Source: Candidatus Obscuribacterales bacterium
Lineage (GTDB): Bacteria; Cyanobacteriota; Vampirovibrionia; Obscuribacterales; Obscuribacteraceae
Assembly (NCBI GenBank): GCA_021732565.1
Contig: JAKFUT010000005.1
Span: 1 to 64,000, forward strand
Direction of reading: 5' to 3'
DNA: 64,000 nucleotides
Part shown: positions 24,790-34,985 of the stretch, one piece after another
How the letters are laid out: the number at the start of each line of letters is the position of its first letter
Numbering within the stretch: the stretch's first letter is position 1
Made by a program: the position numbers and the translations under genes
The notes under the pieces: generated by a model
Databases searched by the model: none
The model's input: only the letters and a program-made list of their open reading frames with translations
Told to the model about the DNA's origin: nothing

Positions 24790-25695
24790 TTATCCCTGTG
24801 CGACCCAATTTCTGGAGGACACTTCTTTCCATCGTGCTCGAATGCTCTGGAATGTCTCTTTCGGTAGCGGCCCCTTCGCCACTTCAACTGCATTTTGCTG
24901 CCAGCGGTCTGGTTGCGTTGTTCCAACGATGGCAGTGTGAACCCCGGGATTCATCAAAGTAAATCGCAAGGCGATGGCCACTTCCTCGTTAAGCTTTCCG
25001 TTATCGCTGTCGATGAAGTCATATTTTAGATTTTGCAATCGTTCCCAATATGTATGGTAATAGGTGTTGGTGGGCAATGTTTTCTCGCGCCATGCCACAT
25101 TGGCGATGGGACGCTTAATGATGACCCCCATCTCTTTTTCACGCGTCAGTGGCAGTATCTCGTCGATAGCATCCTGGTCTGCGATATTAACCGATGTCTG
25201 CAGCGTGTCGAATGCACCGGATTTTATCGCATACTTTGCTGCCGAGCCGTCTCCGCTATATCCGATGAAGCGGGCTTTGCCTGCTGATTTTGCCTGTTGC
25301 AGCGCTTCTATGACCTCGCCGCGGCGAAGTATATCTTCAGAACAACTGTGTAACTGCACCAGATCCAGTCTGTCCGTGCGGAGTCGCCGCAGGCTCTGTT
25401 CTATCGAAAATGTAATGCTTGCGCGATCCCACGCAGGAACATCGAAACTGCCTCTATGTCCGGCTTTTGTAAACAGATAGAAGTCGTCTCGGCGGTGCGA
25501 AACAGCGGCGCCGATCAGTTCTTCACTTCCGGCATAGCACTCGGCAGTATCTATTACATTGAGCCCGGCATCCAGCGCTCCGTTCAACAGTTGAGCCACA
25601 GTGTCGGTATCGATACCCTGAAAACCGATTTCCGCGCCACCAAAACCAAGCACCGACACGTTCATACCGGTTCTACCGAAAGCGCGTTTTTCCAT
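24790..25695 (-). CDS. Aldo/keto reductase
   Basis: NADPH-dependent carbonyl reductase with a TIM barrel. The family features are MNVSVLGFGGAEIGF at the N-terminus, VIDTAECYAGSEELIG with the catalytic Asp and Tyr, FTKAGH with the catalytic Lys, and DLVQLHSC with the His; GTTQPDRWQQN forms the cofactor end. The 301-residue length is normal and the catalytic tetrad is complete. GGAG sits 9 bases before ATG 25695. It follows ackA by 39 bp, so the two are probably one transcript. The substrate is unknown. Confidence 0.93.
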   Translation of the reverse strand: MEKRAFGRTGMNVSVLGFGGAEIGFQGIDTDTVAQLLNGALDAGLNVIDTAECYAGSEELIGAAVSHRRDDFYLFTKAGHRGSFDVPAWDRASITFSIEQSLRRLRTDRLDLVQLHSCSEDILRRGEVIEALQQAKSAGKARFIGYSGDGSAAKYAIKSGAFDTLQTSVNIADQDAIDEILPLTREKEMGVIIKRPIANVAWREKTLPTNTYYHTYWERLQNLKYDFIDSDNGKLNEEVAIALRFTLMNPGVHTAIVGTTQPDRWQQNAVEVAKGPLPKETFQSIRARWKEVSSRNWVAQG

Positions 25696-25734
25696 GACAT
25701 CTAACTCCGAACTAGAAAACGAGGAATAGAGATC

Positions 25735-26874
25735 TTACCTTTTTCCTGATAAGTCAATCCATTCTTCAAGGATGGCCAGATCCTCCCGGGCTTGCACCAC
25801 CACCACGGCAATCTGACTTTCGCTGGTGCTGATAACTCTGTCTGCAGGCGGTTGGCTATTCAGCGCCAGGTCTAATTTCACTCCCAGAAATGCCAAGCGA
25901 GCACATGTTTCTTGACGTACCTCAGATGAATTCTCTCCTATCCCGCCTGTGAATGCCAGGATGTCCAGACCGCCTAGCGCTGCCGTCATTGCTCCTACCC
26001 CCCCGGCAAGTCTGTGCACGAAAATGTCAAAGGCCAGTGTTGCACGCTCATGACCGCTTTGCCTGGCAGCGACAATTTCTCTCATGTCTTTACTGATGCC
26101 GGATACTCCGGCAAGCCCGGAATGCTTGTTCAGGATATTGTCAATGTCATCTATGGAAATGCCCGTGCGTGCCATGTGCAATAGGACTCCGGGATCGATA
26201 CTACCGCTTCGGCTGCCCATCATTAAACCTTCCAGCGGTGTGAATCCCATAGTGGTATCGATGCTGGTACCATGCGACACGGCCGCCAGGGAGCAGCCGT
26301 TGCCTAAATGACAGGTCACCATTAACACGTCTGCAGATGTTTTGCCCGTCAGTGCGGCACCGCGAGAGCTGCAATATTTATGGCTGGTACCGTGAAAACC
26401 AAACCGCATAAGATTTTTATCTGAAAACCACTCGTAGGGCAGTGGATAAACTTTTGATCTCAACGGCATGTTCGAATGAAAAGCCGTATCAAATACCGCA
26501 TAGTGTGCGGCTGATTGCAGCAGTTGTCGGGAGGCTTTGATAACCTTCAGCGCAATTGGATTGTGCAGCGGTGCTATTTGGCAAAGTGTTTCGATTTCTG
26601 TGATGACAGTGTCATCGAGCATCATGGCCCTGGTAAGTTTTGTGCCGCCGTGCACCACTCTGTGTCCAACGGCAACGATTTCTTCGCTAGTGGGGTTTTT
26701 CTGCAGTTTCTCTCGGATAGTCTCAACAATGCCGTCTTCGGATTCGTCTGCCAAAGACATCGAGCAATCCTCGCTCCACAGCACATTCCCCACACTCGCT
26801 GAAGGACCATCACTTACGTCTGCCAGCGTCAATTTTAGGCTGCTGGAGCCGGCGTTGAGAACAAGAACCTTCAT
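25735..26874 (-). CDS. ackA: Acetate kinase
   Basis: Interconverts acetyl phosphate + ADP and acetate + ATP in the cytoplasm, giving ATP in fermentation or activating acetate. The sequence starts VLVLNAGSSSLKL (signature 1), has GHRVVHGG, the FGFHGTSHKY signature 2, CHLGNG and GGIGENS near the end. It has 379 residues, close to the usual 395-400. The usual partner pta is not in the window; instead an aldo/keto reductase follows. A fermentative life-style fits what is known of Melainabacteria. Confidence 0.97.
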   Translation of the reverse strand: MKVLVLNAGSSSLKLTLADVSDGPSASVGNVLWSEDCSMSLADESEDGIVETIREKLQKNPTSEEIVAVGHRVVHGGTKLTRAMMLDDTVITEIETLCQIAPLHNPIALKVIKASRQLLQSAAHYAVFDTAFHSNMPLRSKVYPLPYEWFSDKNLMRFGFHGTSHKYCSSRGAALTGKTSADVLMVTCHLGNGCSLAAVSHGTSIDTTMGFTPLEGLMMGSRSGSIDPGVLLHMARTGISIDDIDNILNKHSGLAGVSGISKDMREIVAARQSGHERATLAFDIFVHRLAGGVGAMTAALGGLDILAFTGGIGENSSEVRQETCARLAFLGVKLDLALNSQPPADRVISTSESQIAVVVVQAREDLAILEEWIDLSGKR

Positions 26875-27085
26875 TCGATCACCCTGACAATGTTTCGCCT
26901 AAATCGCTCCACAGAATAGCAGCTGAGCAGGTGGAGTAGATGTACCGGCTCCGAAGACCGCTGTTAGAGTGGCGGAGCATGGTTCCTGAAGGCCTTTGTG
27001 ACTGTGCGTCTTGAATGTGGGATGTAGCACTTCTGGAATGGTGTATTATCTGCTGAAGACTGGCTTTATTGAGGGGCTTCTCACA

Positions 27086-29515
27086 ATGGATGACTACGAA
27101 AAACTTGGTGTCTTTTACCTGGGTAAAAGATACAATCCGGCGGAGAATAGTCGCACCGATGAACTAATACTTTACGACTCGAAAGATCTGCTGACCCACG
27201 CTGTTTGCGTCGGCATGACAGGTAGTGGCAAAACCGGTTTATGCATCAATCTTATCGAAGAAGCCGCTATCGATAATATTCCGGTAATTGCCATCGATCC
27301 AAAAGGTGATCTGGGAAATCTCATGCTCACCTTTCCGGATTTGAAAGCGAGTTCGTTCATGCCCTGGATAACTGATGACGAATGTCGGCGCAAAGGATTA
27401 TCGCGCGAAAAGCAAGCCGAAGAAATAGCCGAGAGCTGGAGAATCGGTTTGCATGAGTGGGGGCAAGACAGCAGCAGAATTGAGAGATTGAAAAATGCCG
27501 CCGATTTTGCCATTTACACCCCTGCCAGTAATGCGGCGACGCCCATATCAATTTTGCATTCATTCGATTGTCCGGGAAAGGACGTTATTGAAGATTCCGA
27601 TATGTTTCGCGAGCAGATTTCGTGCACCGCCACAAGCATTCTTGCTCTTCTTTCGATGGAGACTGATCCACTCAAGAGTAGAGAGCATATTTTCCTATCG
27701 TCTATTCTCAGCGCGGAATGGAAGGCGGGGCGTAATTTAGATCTCCATTTGCTAGTGGAAAAGATTACAAATCCTCCCTTCAAGCAGCTCGGTGCAATGC
27801 CTCTCGATTCGATTTTCTCCCCCGCCGATCGATTTCAGTTTGCCATGTCAATTAATAATTTGCTTGCGGCACCAGGCTTCGAAAGCTGGTTGGAAGGCGA
27901 ACCGTTAGATATTGATCGGTTGTTATACAGTGAATCGGGAAAACCAAGAGTCAGTATTATCTCGATTGCACACTTACCTGACAGCGAGCGAATGTTCTTC
28001 GTGTCGCTTCTTCTCACCCGACTTCTTTCCTGGGTACGAAGACAGTCCGGTACCACCAGCTTGCGCGCTATTCTCTACATGGATGAAGTTTTCGGGTTCT
28101 TTCCACCGGTGAAGAATCCTCCCTCTAAACCACCTTTGATTGCGTTGCTCAAACAGGCTCGCGCGTTTGGCCTCGGTGTGGTGCTGGCCACACAGAATCC
28201 TGTGGATCTTGATTACAAAGCACTGGGTAACACGGGAACGTGGTTTATCGGACGCCTGCAGACGGAGCGGGACAAAATGCGAGTATTAGAAGGGTTGGAA
28301 ACCGCTGCAGATGCGGGCGGGATGAGTTTTGATCGCCAACAAATCGATCGATTATTGTCCGGATTGAATCGCAGGGTGTTCTTGATGAACAACGTTCATG
28401 AGGATGGTCCGGTGCTGTTTGAATCGCGATGGAGTCTCTCCTGGCTGAGAGGACCGCTGAGCCGCAATGAATTGAAATCACTGGCGACGGTGGCACCGGC
28501 CGTGGTGAAAAGGCAGCCCCCGCCTGATCTGCAAAGCACCGCTGCAAACTCATCAGCTAGCAAGAAATCCCCGCCAATGTTACCGCCGGAGATATTGGTT
28601 CGTTATGCTCCTGTGCGCAAAGAGGTGCCCGAGGGGGCCAGACTTGTGTACAAACCAATGTTGATGTCGCGGGCAGAAATCCGTTTCCTTGACACTAAAT
28701 GTTCGGTAGATCTCACTCGTTCATTGACTTTCCTAACACTATTGAAGGGAGAAACAGATCCGATAAACTGGGAAAAGAGTTTTATCGTGGACATCGAACC
28801 CTCTGAATTTCTTACCGCTGCGTCGGCCACTGCAGAGTTTGCAGACTTGCCGGCGGCAGCCGCCACGGTTCGATCTTATAGCCAGTGGAAAAAAGACCTG
28901 GTTGCTCGAGTTTTGGAAACCCAAAAACTGGAGCTTTTTCGGTGTTCAATAACAAAGTTGTACTCGCAGCCAGATGAGTGCGAAAGAGATTTTCGAATTC
29001 GGTTGATGCAAGATACCCGCGAAGAACGCGATGGGCACCTCGAGACGCTACGAAAGAAGTACTCGGACAAACTGTCACCCGTGCAAGACCGCTTAGTGAA
29101 AGCGCAACAGACATTGGATAAGGAGATCACCGAGGCACGCCAGGTCGAGATGCAGTCTGCAATCAATCTTGGTGCATCACTGTTTGGTGCAGTCATGGGG
29201 CGAAAGATTCTCAGCCAGACAAATATCCGTCGGGCAAGTTCCGCTCTGAATGCAGCCAACCGTACATCTCGACAGAAACAAGATGTGGAGCACGCTCAAG
29301 AGGTTGTCGAACAACTCAATGAAAAGATTGCCGCCATGGAACAGGAGTTTGCCGGTGAAATGAACAAGCTGCAGTCCAAATTAGACCCTATAAGCCAACA
29401 GTTCGAGAAAGTAATAGTGGCTGTAAGAAAAACTAATGTCAGAGTGGTCGAAATCGGCCTGTGTTGGGCACCATGTGTGCGACAGGCTGATGGACGATTT
29501 ACCGGCGCATGGTGA
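27086..29515 (+). CDS. HerA-like ATP-binding protein (DUF853/VirB4-type ATPase)
   Basis: A RecA-fold motor ATPase of the HerA/FtsK class. Walker A is GMTGSGKT (43-50), the following strand VIAIDPKGDLGNL is typical of HerA-like proteins, Walker B is ILYMDEVFGFFP, and LATQNPVDLDYKALGNTGTWFIGRL is the conserved region with the sensor. Residues about 640-780 form a long Gln/Glu/Lys-rich coiled coil. ATG 27086 is preferred because GAGGGG lies upstream; the frame is open to a TTG at 27011. There is no NurA nuclease beside it, unlike archaeal HerA operons, so a role in DNA translocation is inferred only. It is divergent from ackA. Confidence 0.88.
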   Translation: MDDYEKLGVFYLGKRYNPAENSRTDELILYDSKDLLTHAVCVGMTGSGKTGLCINLIEEAAIDNIPVIAIDPKGDLGNLMLTFPDLKASSFMPWITDDECRRKGLSREKQAEEIAESWRIGLHEWGQDSSRIERLKNAADFAIYTPASNAATPISILHSFDCPGKDVIEDSDMFREQISCTATSILALLSMETDPLKSREHIFLSSILSAEWKAGRNLDLHLLVEKITNPPFKQLGAMPLDSIFSPADRFQFAMSINNLLAAPGFESWLEGEPLDIDRLLYSESGKPRVSIISIAHLPDSERMFFVSLLLTRLLSWVRRQSGTTSLRAILYMDEVFGFFPPVKNPPSKPPLIALLKQARAFGLGVVLATQNPVDLDYKALGNTGTWFIGRLQTERDKMRVLEGLETAADAGGMSFDRQQIDRLLSGLNRRVFLMNNVHEDGPVLFESRWSLSWLRGPLSRNELKSLATVAPAVVKRQPPPDLQSTAANSSASKKSPPMLPPEILVRYAPVRKEVPEGARLVYKPMLMSRAEIRFLDTKCSVDLTRSLTFLTLLKGETDPINWEKSFIVDIEPSEFLTAASATAEFADLPAAAATVRSYSQWKKDLVARVLETQKLELFRCSITKLYSQPDECERDFRIRLMQDTREERDGHLETLRKKYSDKLSPVQDRLVKAQQTLDKEITEARQVEMQSAINLGASLFGAVMGRKILSQTNIRRASSALNAANRTSRQKQDVEHAQEVVEQLNEKIAAMEQEFAGEMNKLQSKLDPISQQFEKVIVAVRKTNVRVVEIGLCWAPCVRQADGRFTGAW

Positions 29516-29653
29516 TCCCGATTTGGGATGCTGACCCTTTTGCCGATGATTTCCAATTTTACCGACAGATACTGCTTTTCAAGTGGACTCCGTAGTTAAT
29601 CATCGGGTATTTGCTGTCCGGACGTTATCCCGGCGGGCTACTGCCCATGTATC

Positions 29654-29797
29654 ATGATGGTAGATAATTCGATCAAATATTGGCAAGATGGGCATAACCC
29701 AGTTATTGGCATTGACTACCAGCCCGTGAATTGCCGCTTGGTGGTCTGGAAAAGCGGACGACTTAATGTTCAAACCAAAACAACCACAGCAGCCTAA
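29654..29797 (+). CDS. Doubtful 47-residue frame overlapping the next gene
   Basis: Reads MMVDNSIKYWQDGHNPVIGI and on to a TAA 32 bp inside the next gene. The composition is natural, but there is no ribosome site. It could be a leader peptide coupled to the next gene, or chance. Confidence 0.22.
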   Translation: MMVDNSIKYWQDGHNPVIGIDYQPVNCRLVVWKSGRLNVQTKTTTAA

Positions 29798-31541
29798 TCA
29801 ACCTCCAACTCGACAACGCCTTCCCATGGTAGAGCGTCCGCCACGTCAGGAGGATATCGCCGCATTGTTCACCGGGGCAATGCGAATCAAGGGATGTAGC
29901 TTTGAGCTCCCCGTCCGGCCGACGCAGGCTCCAAATGTGTGGCTGGTAACTTGCCAGTTCGACACTTTTTCCAACGAAACAGTATGGTCAATGTACGAAG
30001 GGGAACATGGCAGTCTGCAGTTGTGGACCTGCCCTCACAGCGATCTGGATCTTGTGTTTGATATGGTCTGCATGCAGTGCGGTGGCACGAATGCACCGAT
30101 GAATCTTCCTCTTGAGGTTCAACAAATAGCGCCGGCCCCGTATCAACCGCCTGCACCAACCCCCGCTCCTTATCAGCCTCCTGCCCCGACTCCTGCTCCG
30201 GCTTATCAGCCACCTCAAACATATCCCGGACAGCAGGGTTACCAACCCACCCAACAGCAACAACCATACACTCCATATCAGTCACAAGAGCAACCATACA
30301 ACCCGCCATATCAGCCACAAGGGTATCAGTCGCAACCGCAGCCACAGCCACAACAGCCACCGGCCGCTCCGTACGGACAGCCATCGGCTCCCTATACCCC
30401 GCCTCAGCCTTCTGCTCCTTACAATCCGCCATTTCAGCCTGCTCCGGGCTATGGTCAGCAGCAAGCACCATATCCCTCGCAGCAGGCACCCTATACTCCC
30501 CCGGCGCAGCAGCCCGCGCCAGCTCCGGCTCCGGCACAGCAATACCAGCCATCGCCTGCTCAGGATTGGCAGCAACCCATATATTATCCTCAACAGGGCT
30601 ACAACAATCAGCCCGGTCAATTTTCGAATGGTCAGGCTTTCCCGCAACAGACCCCAGTGCCTGCGCCCGCACCGACGCCAGCGCCGGCTCCCCAGCCAAC
30701 TCCGATTTTTACCCCGGGGCAATCAACTTTTGGTTCAGGCGGTTTTGGCGGAAATTCCTCTGCTTCGCCTTTGGTTACTCCAGAAATTACGAATTTTATT
30801 GACCTGATTAACAAGGGCACTCCGAATCTTCTTTTAGGACATTTATTCGTGGAAGCCGGAATAGTTCCGAATCGATGCCTGGACGCAGCTCTCAAGTGTC
30901 AGGAGCTTGTCCGCCACGGAAAGCTTACCAATGAGCAAGCAGTGCTGGCTCTTAAACGAGCAGCGGAACTTGGTGGCATACTGGATGACGACATAGTTGC
31001 GTGGGCTCAAGATCCTGAAGGGGCCAGGGCTCGTTCACGAGCCAACGCTTCCAATCAACTCGGGTCTCGACCACAGTCTCAGCCCCATCAGGCGCAGGTT
31101 CCGCCGCAGCAGCACGTATCCCCTCCGCAGCCGCAACATCACCAGCCGACTCAGCCCCGACAGACTCAGCCACAACCACAACCACAGCCACGTCCTTCCC
31201 AGCCACAATCTGCTCCCGGACCCGGTGCTTATACCCAGAGTCGCGATAATCCGGCTATGCAAAAAGTGATCGAACTGCTCAAGCAGGCGGGACTGGTCTC
31301 AGAAGCGGATGTTGAAACAGCACGCAAAGTGCGTAGCAAACATGGTGGTGAGCTGGCGCAGATTTTGGTGTCTGCGGGAAAAGTTAGTGCTCAAACGCTG
31401 GATGCAGCCTCGCAGTGTCAAGAATTGGTGACTAACGGACGGCTCAGAATAGATCGTGCCATTATGACGCTTCACTATTGTGAGCGTATGCGCGCCGGGT
31501 TGAAGGAAGCCTTCGAAGAACTCCACATCGAGCTGGAATAG
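29766..31541 (+). CDS. Pro/Gln-rich protein with two MshEN/GspE-N-like repeats
   Basis: Residues about 20-120 form a globular N-terminal domain with two cysteines in CMQCGG. Residues about 120-320 are low-complexity Pro/Gln/Tyr/Ala (repeats such as YQPPAPTPAP). Two copies of a helical domain follow: about 335-420 (LLLGHLFVEAGIVPNRCLDAALKCQELVRHG...) and about 500-590 (VIELLKQAGLVSEADVETARK... LAQILVSAGKVSAQTLDAA), separated by a second Pro/Gln stretch. The repeat resembles the GspE N-terminal/MshEN domain, which in some proteins binds c-di-GMP. The same domain fills the protein at 34986-36035. No signal peptide. Function unknown; it could be a flexible scaffold. Confidence 0.78.
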   Translation: MFKPKQPQQPNQPPTRQRLPMVERPPRQEDIAALFTGAMRIKGCSFELPVRPTQAPNVWLVTCQFDTFSNETVWSMYEGEHGSLQLWTCPHSDLDLVFDMVCMQCGGTNAPMNLPLEVQQIAPAPYQPPAPTPAPYQPPAPTPAPAYQPPQTYPGQQGYQPTQQQQPYTPYQSQEQPYNPPYQPQGYQSQPQPQPQQPPAAPYGQPSAPYTPPQPSAPYNPPFQPAPGYGQQQAPYPSQQAPYTPPAQQPAPAPAPAQQYQPSPAQDWQQPIYYPQQGYNNQPGQFSNGQAFPQQTPVPAPAPTPAPAPQPTPIFTPGQSTFGSGGFGGNSSASPLVTPEITNFIDLINKGTPNLLLGHLFVEAGIVPNRCLDAALKCQELVRHGKLTNEQAVLALKRAAELGGILDDDIVAWAQDPEGARARSRANASNQLGSRPQSQPHQAQVPPQQHVSPPQPQHHQPTQPRQTQPQPQPQPRPSQPQSAPGPGAYTQSRDNPAMQKVIELLKQAGLVSEADVETARKVRSKHGGELAQILVSAGKVSAQTLDAASQCQELVTNGRLRIDRAIMTLHYCERMRAGLKEAFEELHIELE

Positions 31542-31697
31542 TCTATTCAGCCCGCATTCACCACAAAATTTGCGGTCAGCACCGGATGCGCAAACTGGAA
31601 TTCGCTCTAGACTTTCCCTCCGCCCCAAAGGTATATGCCCCGACTCAGATTTATTCGGCTTTATCGTCTACCATCAGAAGCGATGATCGAATTGAGA

Positions 31698-32240
31698 CTA
31701 TTCGTCGTCCGACTCTGCCTCCGTCGCAGGCGCCGTTCCCATTAACACTTTCGTCCTGTTAATCTCGGGCACGATATTGTCCTTCTGATAAAGTTTCAGT
31801 TTTGCAAAATCAGATCGGGCGCCGGCTTTGTCACCTCTCAATGCTTTCATTCGCGCGGCATCCGGACTCTCCTCGAACGCCTTTTTGAGTTCGGCGTCAC
31901 TACCTGCGGTATCACCACCCAATCGCTTGCACAGCGCTAAGCCGGAATAGCCCTCACCGCACGGGTTCAATTTCAATCATCGTCGGACTCAATTGCAAGG
32001 CCTGATTCACATCCTTGAATGCGCCGTCCATGTCCTTAAGCCTACCTTTTACGGCCGCTCGAAAATACCAACTCGCCGCATCTGCCGGGGCAGCCTTTAT
32101 TGTCCAATCCAGGTCCACCAGCGCGCCCTTTAAATCACCGGTTTCCATCTTGGATTGGCCTTGGGATCCATTGCTGCCAATCGTTGTACGTCGTTGTCAT
32201 GCGCCAGCCAATGTTGGTTGCACATACAAGTCTTTCCACT
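31698..32240 (-). pseudogene. Frameshifted TPR-protein remnant
   Basis: Pieces in different frames join into a TPR protein: DNDVQRLAAMDPKAN near 32200, METGDLKGALVDLDWTIKAA from 32148, QALQLSPTMIEIEP near 31980, then CGEGYSGLALCKRLGGD and the C-terminus to 31698. Frame changes lie near 32150 and 31970. There is no intact start. It is a dead gene unless the sequence holds errors. Confidence 0.65.
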
Positions 32241-32502
32241 GGCGAGATATTACGCTTGAGTTGCAGCCGATTTTTCGATCTTTGCAGACTGATCTCAACT
32301 AAGGCAGTTACCCTTCATATGCAGTCCCCCACGTCCGCGAACATGCCGGACTCGGGATGTGCTGTGGTTGTTGGAATATCCAGTTCAGGTTTGGGAAAAG
32401 TGCCAGATGCATTTCCAAAGCTGTGTGCGGCAGGCTAGCTAAAGCATCAATTGTACAGCGCTCCCGCGGCTCGTCCGCGGTCACTCGCTTTGCCCGGGGC
32501 GA

Positions 32503-32829
32503 TCAACTCCGTTTCAATTGACTGTAGATCCCCTCAACTGTCTGTCCGGCCGCTAACCGCCCGGCTCCGCCCACTGGCTCTTCACCGGGGATGTAACCGC
32601 TGTGAATTCTATGTCCGACGGCTATAGACCAGAGGCACTCATCTTCAGCCTTTGTGAGGCAGGGATTGTTTTTTACATTTAAGGTCGGCTTGCAGCGCGC
32701 CCTCGGGCCAAAGCGGGTAAGCCCGTCCCGTCCAAATACTATCGAAGACCTCCATTGTTGTGAGGTCGAAAAGTCTTCCTACAGGCAGCGGAGGTGCCGG
32801 TTTTGGAAAGAATGAAATAGATTGGGGAT
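32503..32829 (-). pseudogene. Possible frameshifted unknown gene
   Basis: A frame without a start (SISFFPKPAPPLPVGRLFDL...) runs to a run of six A near 32678, and a second frame then continues (PCLTKAEDECLWSIAVGHRI...) to TGA at 32503-32505. One base change in the A run would join them. The family is not recognised. Confidence 0.35.
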
Positions 32830-32831
32830 GA

Positions 32832-33047
32832 CTAAGTCGTCAGTGCCGCTTGCTTGGCGGCCTCTTTCTCTCGCTTCTTGAGCTTCTTCTTTAGCTGGGC
32901 TACAGAGAATGGATAAGGACACCAACCAACACCGTTTGTCGGACAAATCGCCAGCGGGGATTGTGTTTTCTTCCGAGAGGCCTTCTTACGTGTAGACGGT
33001 GAGACCGTTTTCGCTTCTTTCGTCTTGTTCGTTCTTGCTGTAGACAT
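32832..33047 (-). CDS. Small Lys-rich protein with two cysteines
   Basis: A 71-residue basic protein: the first 30 residues are Lys/Ser/Thr/Arg-rich and likely disordered, the middle has CPTNGVGWCPYPFSVAQL with a C-x8-C spacing, and the end is a Lys/Glu helix. GGAGG lies 4 bases before ATG 33047, so translation is well supported. No family recognised. The charge suggests nucleic-acid or ribosome binding, which is only a guess. It stands alone. Confidence 0.68.
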   Translation of the reverse strand: MSTARTNKTKEAKTVSPSTRKKASRKKTQSPLAICPTNGVGWCPYPFSVAQLKKKLKKREKEAAKQAALTT

Positions 33048-33871
33048 ATGACCTCCAGTTCTAATAGTGTTTTATCACTAAGTTGGAAATCTGAAAAGGG
33101 GGGTAAATCAAAGCTCAGCGGGAAAGTCCCCCTTAATGCATTGAGTGAAGAGGGCGGAATTCGATTTTGACGTGCAGCGTTACGCTTGTGGAGACGGGCT
33201 CTTTAAGCCAATCAGGAGCATGGTTTGATTGGTCCTGAATACAACGGTGCCAACGTGTTATTAAATCTCTCGGTTCAAGATGCTTGTTGAAAGCCATGCC
33301 GTCAGTTCAGAATAGATTTGTTGTTTTCAAACATTTTTGTGAGCCACCTCAGTGACCGTAGCGGAGTCTCATCACAAGCCAACCATCTGCCATCCATATG
33401 TTTCATATATTGGAATGACTGAGGGTTTGTTGGTGAAGCTGTTGTAGTCAAGTGGCTCGCCGAGCCTGATGCCTGCAGACCCGTACCGCCTCAGTCCCAC
33501 CCATCGCGTGTCGGAACTGAATGACGCTTATCGTACATTGTGCGGGTGAGCGACTTACACCGCCCTCAATGAGAGCACAATGATGATTCATTAGGGCTCG
33601 GTGTTGGTAATTTCCAGAATTCCGTGGACTCCACGTGGATCGGTCCGCAGGCTCCTGGCTCCTTTCACGGGGATTGGCGATTATTGGAACTTACCGATCA
33701 CATTCATTGGTATGGTGCGGCAGGGCAAACAAACGGCGATGACTAACTGTCATCGCCATCCTTGGCCGGAGGTGGCAGGTTCCGGCGGCATCACTATAAT
33801 TAATTTCCCAACGAAGATGTGTGACAAACGGCCTGCTCAGGGGCTGCGGTTGCCCCGAGATATACGGTCTC
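33048..33871. other. Long intergenic region, no supported gene
   Basis: The only notable structures are the htpX terminator candidate at 33724-33757 and a 7-bp inverted repeat CCAATCA/TGATTGG at about 33209-33233. A + frame at 33601-34026 runs into htpX antisense and lacks protein character. Confidence 0.4.
33724..33757 (-). terminator. Intrinsic terminator-like hairpin downstream of htpX
   Basis: A perfect 9-bp stem GGCGATGAC/GTCATCGCC with a 5-nt loop (33735-33757). On the - strand it is followed by GTTTGTTTG, a broken U tract. It lies about 115 bp after the htpX stop. Confidence 0.55.
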
Positions 33872-34804
33872 CTAATGCCCGGCAGGTCTGGACATTGGTT
33901 GGGGCGACTCTTTCATCAGCCGTTCGATTCTCTCTTCAAGCGGCGGGTGCGAAGCGAATAACTTCATCAGACCGCTGGGGTGTCCGTTTATTTGCAGGGT
34001 CTGCACGGCGGCGGCCTCGGCGGTGACCATCGGCTCGTAATTGCGACGCAGCTCTTCCAGGGCGGCAACCATTCTGTCGCGCCCGGCTAGCCTGGCGCCT
34101 CCACGATCGGCTCGGAATTCTCGCCAGCGTGAAAAAGCTGCTACCACCATGGACCCAAGTAACATGAACACGACTTCCAATGCTATCTGCACAACGTAAT
34201 ACAGGAGTCCCGGTCCACGATATTCTTCATCGTTGCTCCGCGAGGAGGTTACTGCAAATGCAATGACCCTGGAAAGGAACATAACGAAGGAATTCACAAT
34301 GCCCTGCAGCAGAGTCATAGTGACCATGTCTCCATTGGTGATGTGGGTTATTTCGTGACCAAGAACACCGGCGATTTCATCTCGATTCATCCGGCTAAGT
34401 AACCCCGACGAAACTGCTACCAGCGCCATTGACTTTGAGGGTCCTGTTGCAAAAGCATTCAGGTCCGGCGAGTCATAAATTCCCACTTCCGGCATGTCGT
34501 TCATGCCGGCTGCCCTCGACAGATCGTGTACCATCTGAACGATTGTACGAAGACTGGGGTCGCTAGTGTTCGGGTCTATTATTTGAACGTGCATCGTCCA
34601 TTTTGCAATGGCCCGCGAAAGCAACAGGTTTATGAATGCTCCTGTTGATCCCCACAGCACACAGAAAATTGCCAGGGATCTGTAGTCAATGCCGTATTGA
34701 TTGAGGTAAGAGTTGACGCCGAGCACCGCCGTCAATATGCTTATGCTCACGATAACCAGAGCATTCACTACGAGGAACAGTAATACTCTTCCTATAATCG
34801 CCAT
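33872..34804 (-). CDS. htpX: HtpX-family membrane zinc metalloprotease
   Basis: Inner-membrane M48 protease that degrades damaged membrane proteins from the cytoplasmic side. The zinc motif is H150-E-x2-H154 (GHEITHITNGD), preceded by two N-terminal membrane helices (about 5-28 and 42-64), with two more helices after the active site and the third zinc ligand region FRADRGGARLAG. The 310-residue length is normal. ATG 34804 with GGAG upstream is preferred to a longer frame from 34876. The gene is divergent from the repeat protein at 34986. Confidence 0.94.
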   Translation of the reverse strand: MAIIGRVLLFLVVNALVIVSISILTAVLGVNSYLNQYGIDYRSLAIFCVLWGSTGAFINLLLSRAIAKWTMHVQIIDPNTSDPSLRTIVQMVHDLSRAAGMNDMPEVGIYDSPDLNAFATGPSKSMALVAVSSGLLSRMNRDEIAGVLGHEITHITNGDMVTMTLLQGIVNSFVMFLSRVIAFAVTSSRSNDEEYRGPGLLYYVVQIALEVVFMLLGSMVVAAFSRWREFRADRGGARLAGRDRMVAALEELRRNYEPMVTAEAAAVQTLQINGHPSGLMKLFASHPPLEERIERLMKESPQPMSRPAGH

Positions 34805-34985
34805 GGTTGATTTACTCCAGAGGTACACAAGTCTACAGACTAGATCGTATATAGGTTGTTTCCGTACGCAATGCATTTAATTCTTTCGTAATTATGTGAC
34901 AGTGGGGATTTCACTCGTGTCAGAAATTCGACCACAGCGGGAAGAAATTGTATAAACTCATTGGTGGTAATTTCGAGGGGTTCCC

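Noticed and set aside
29887-31262. Long antisense and alternative frames inside the Pro/Gln-rich gene
   Set aside because: They follow from the repetitive codon composition of the real gene and are shadows.
33601-34026. 141-residue + frame antisense to the htpX end
   Set aside because: Part lies opposite htpX and the rest has no protein-like character or ribosome site.
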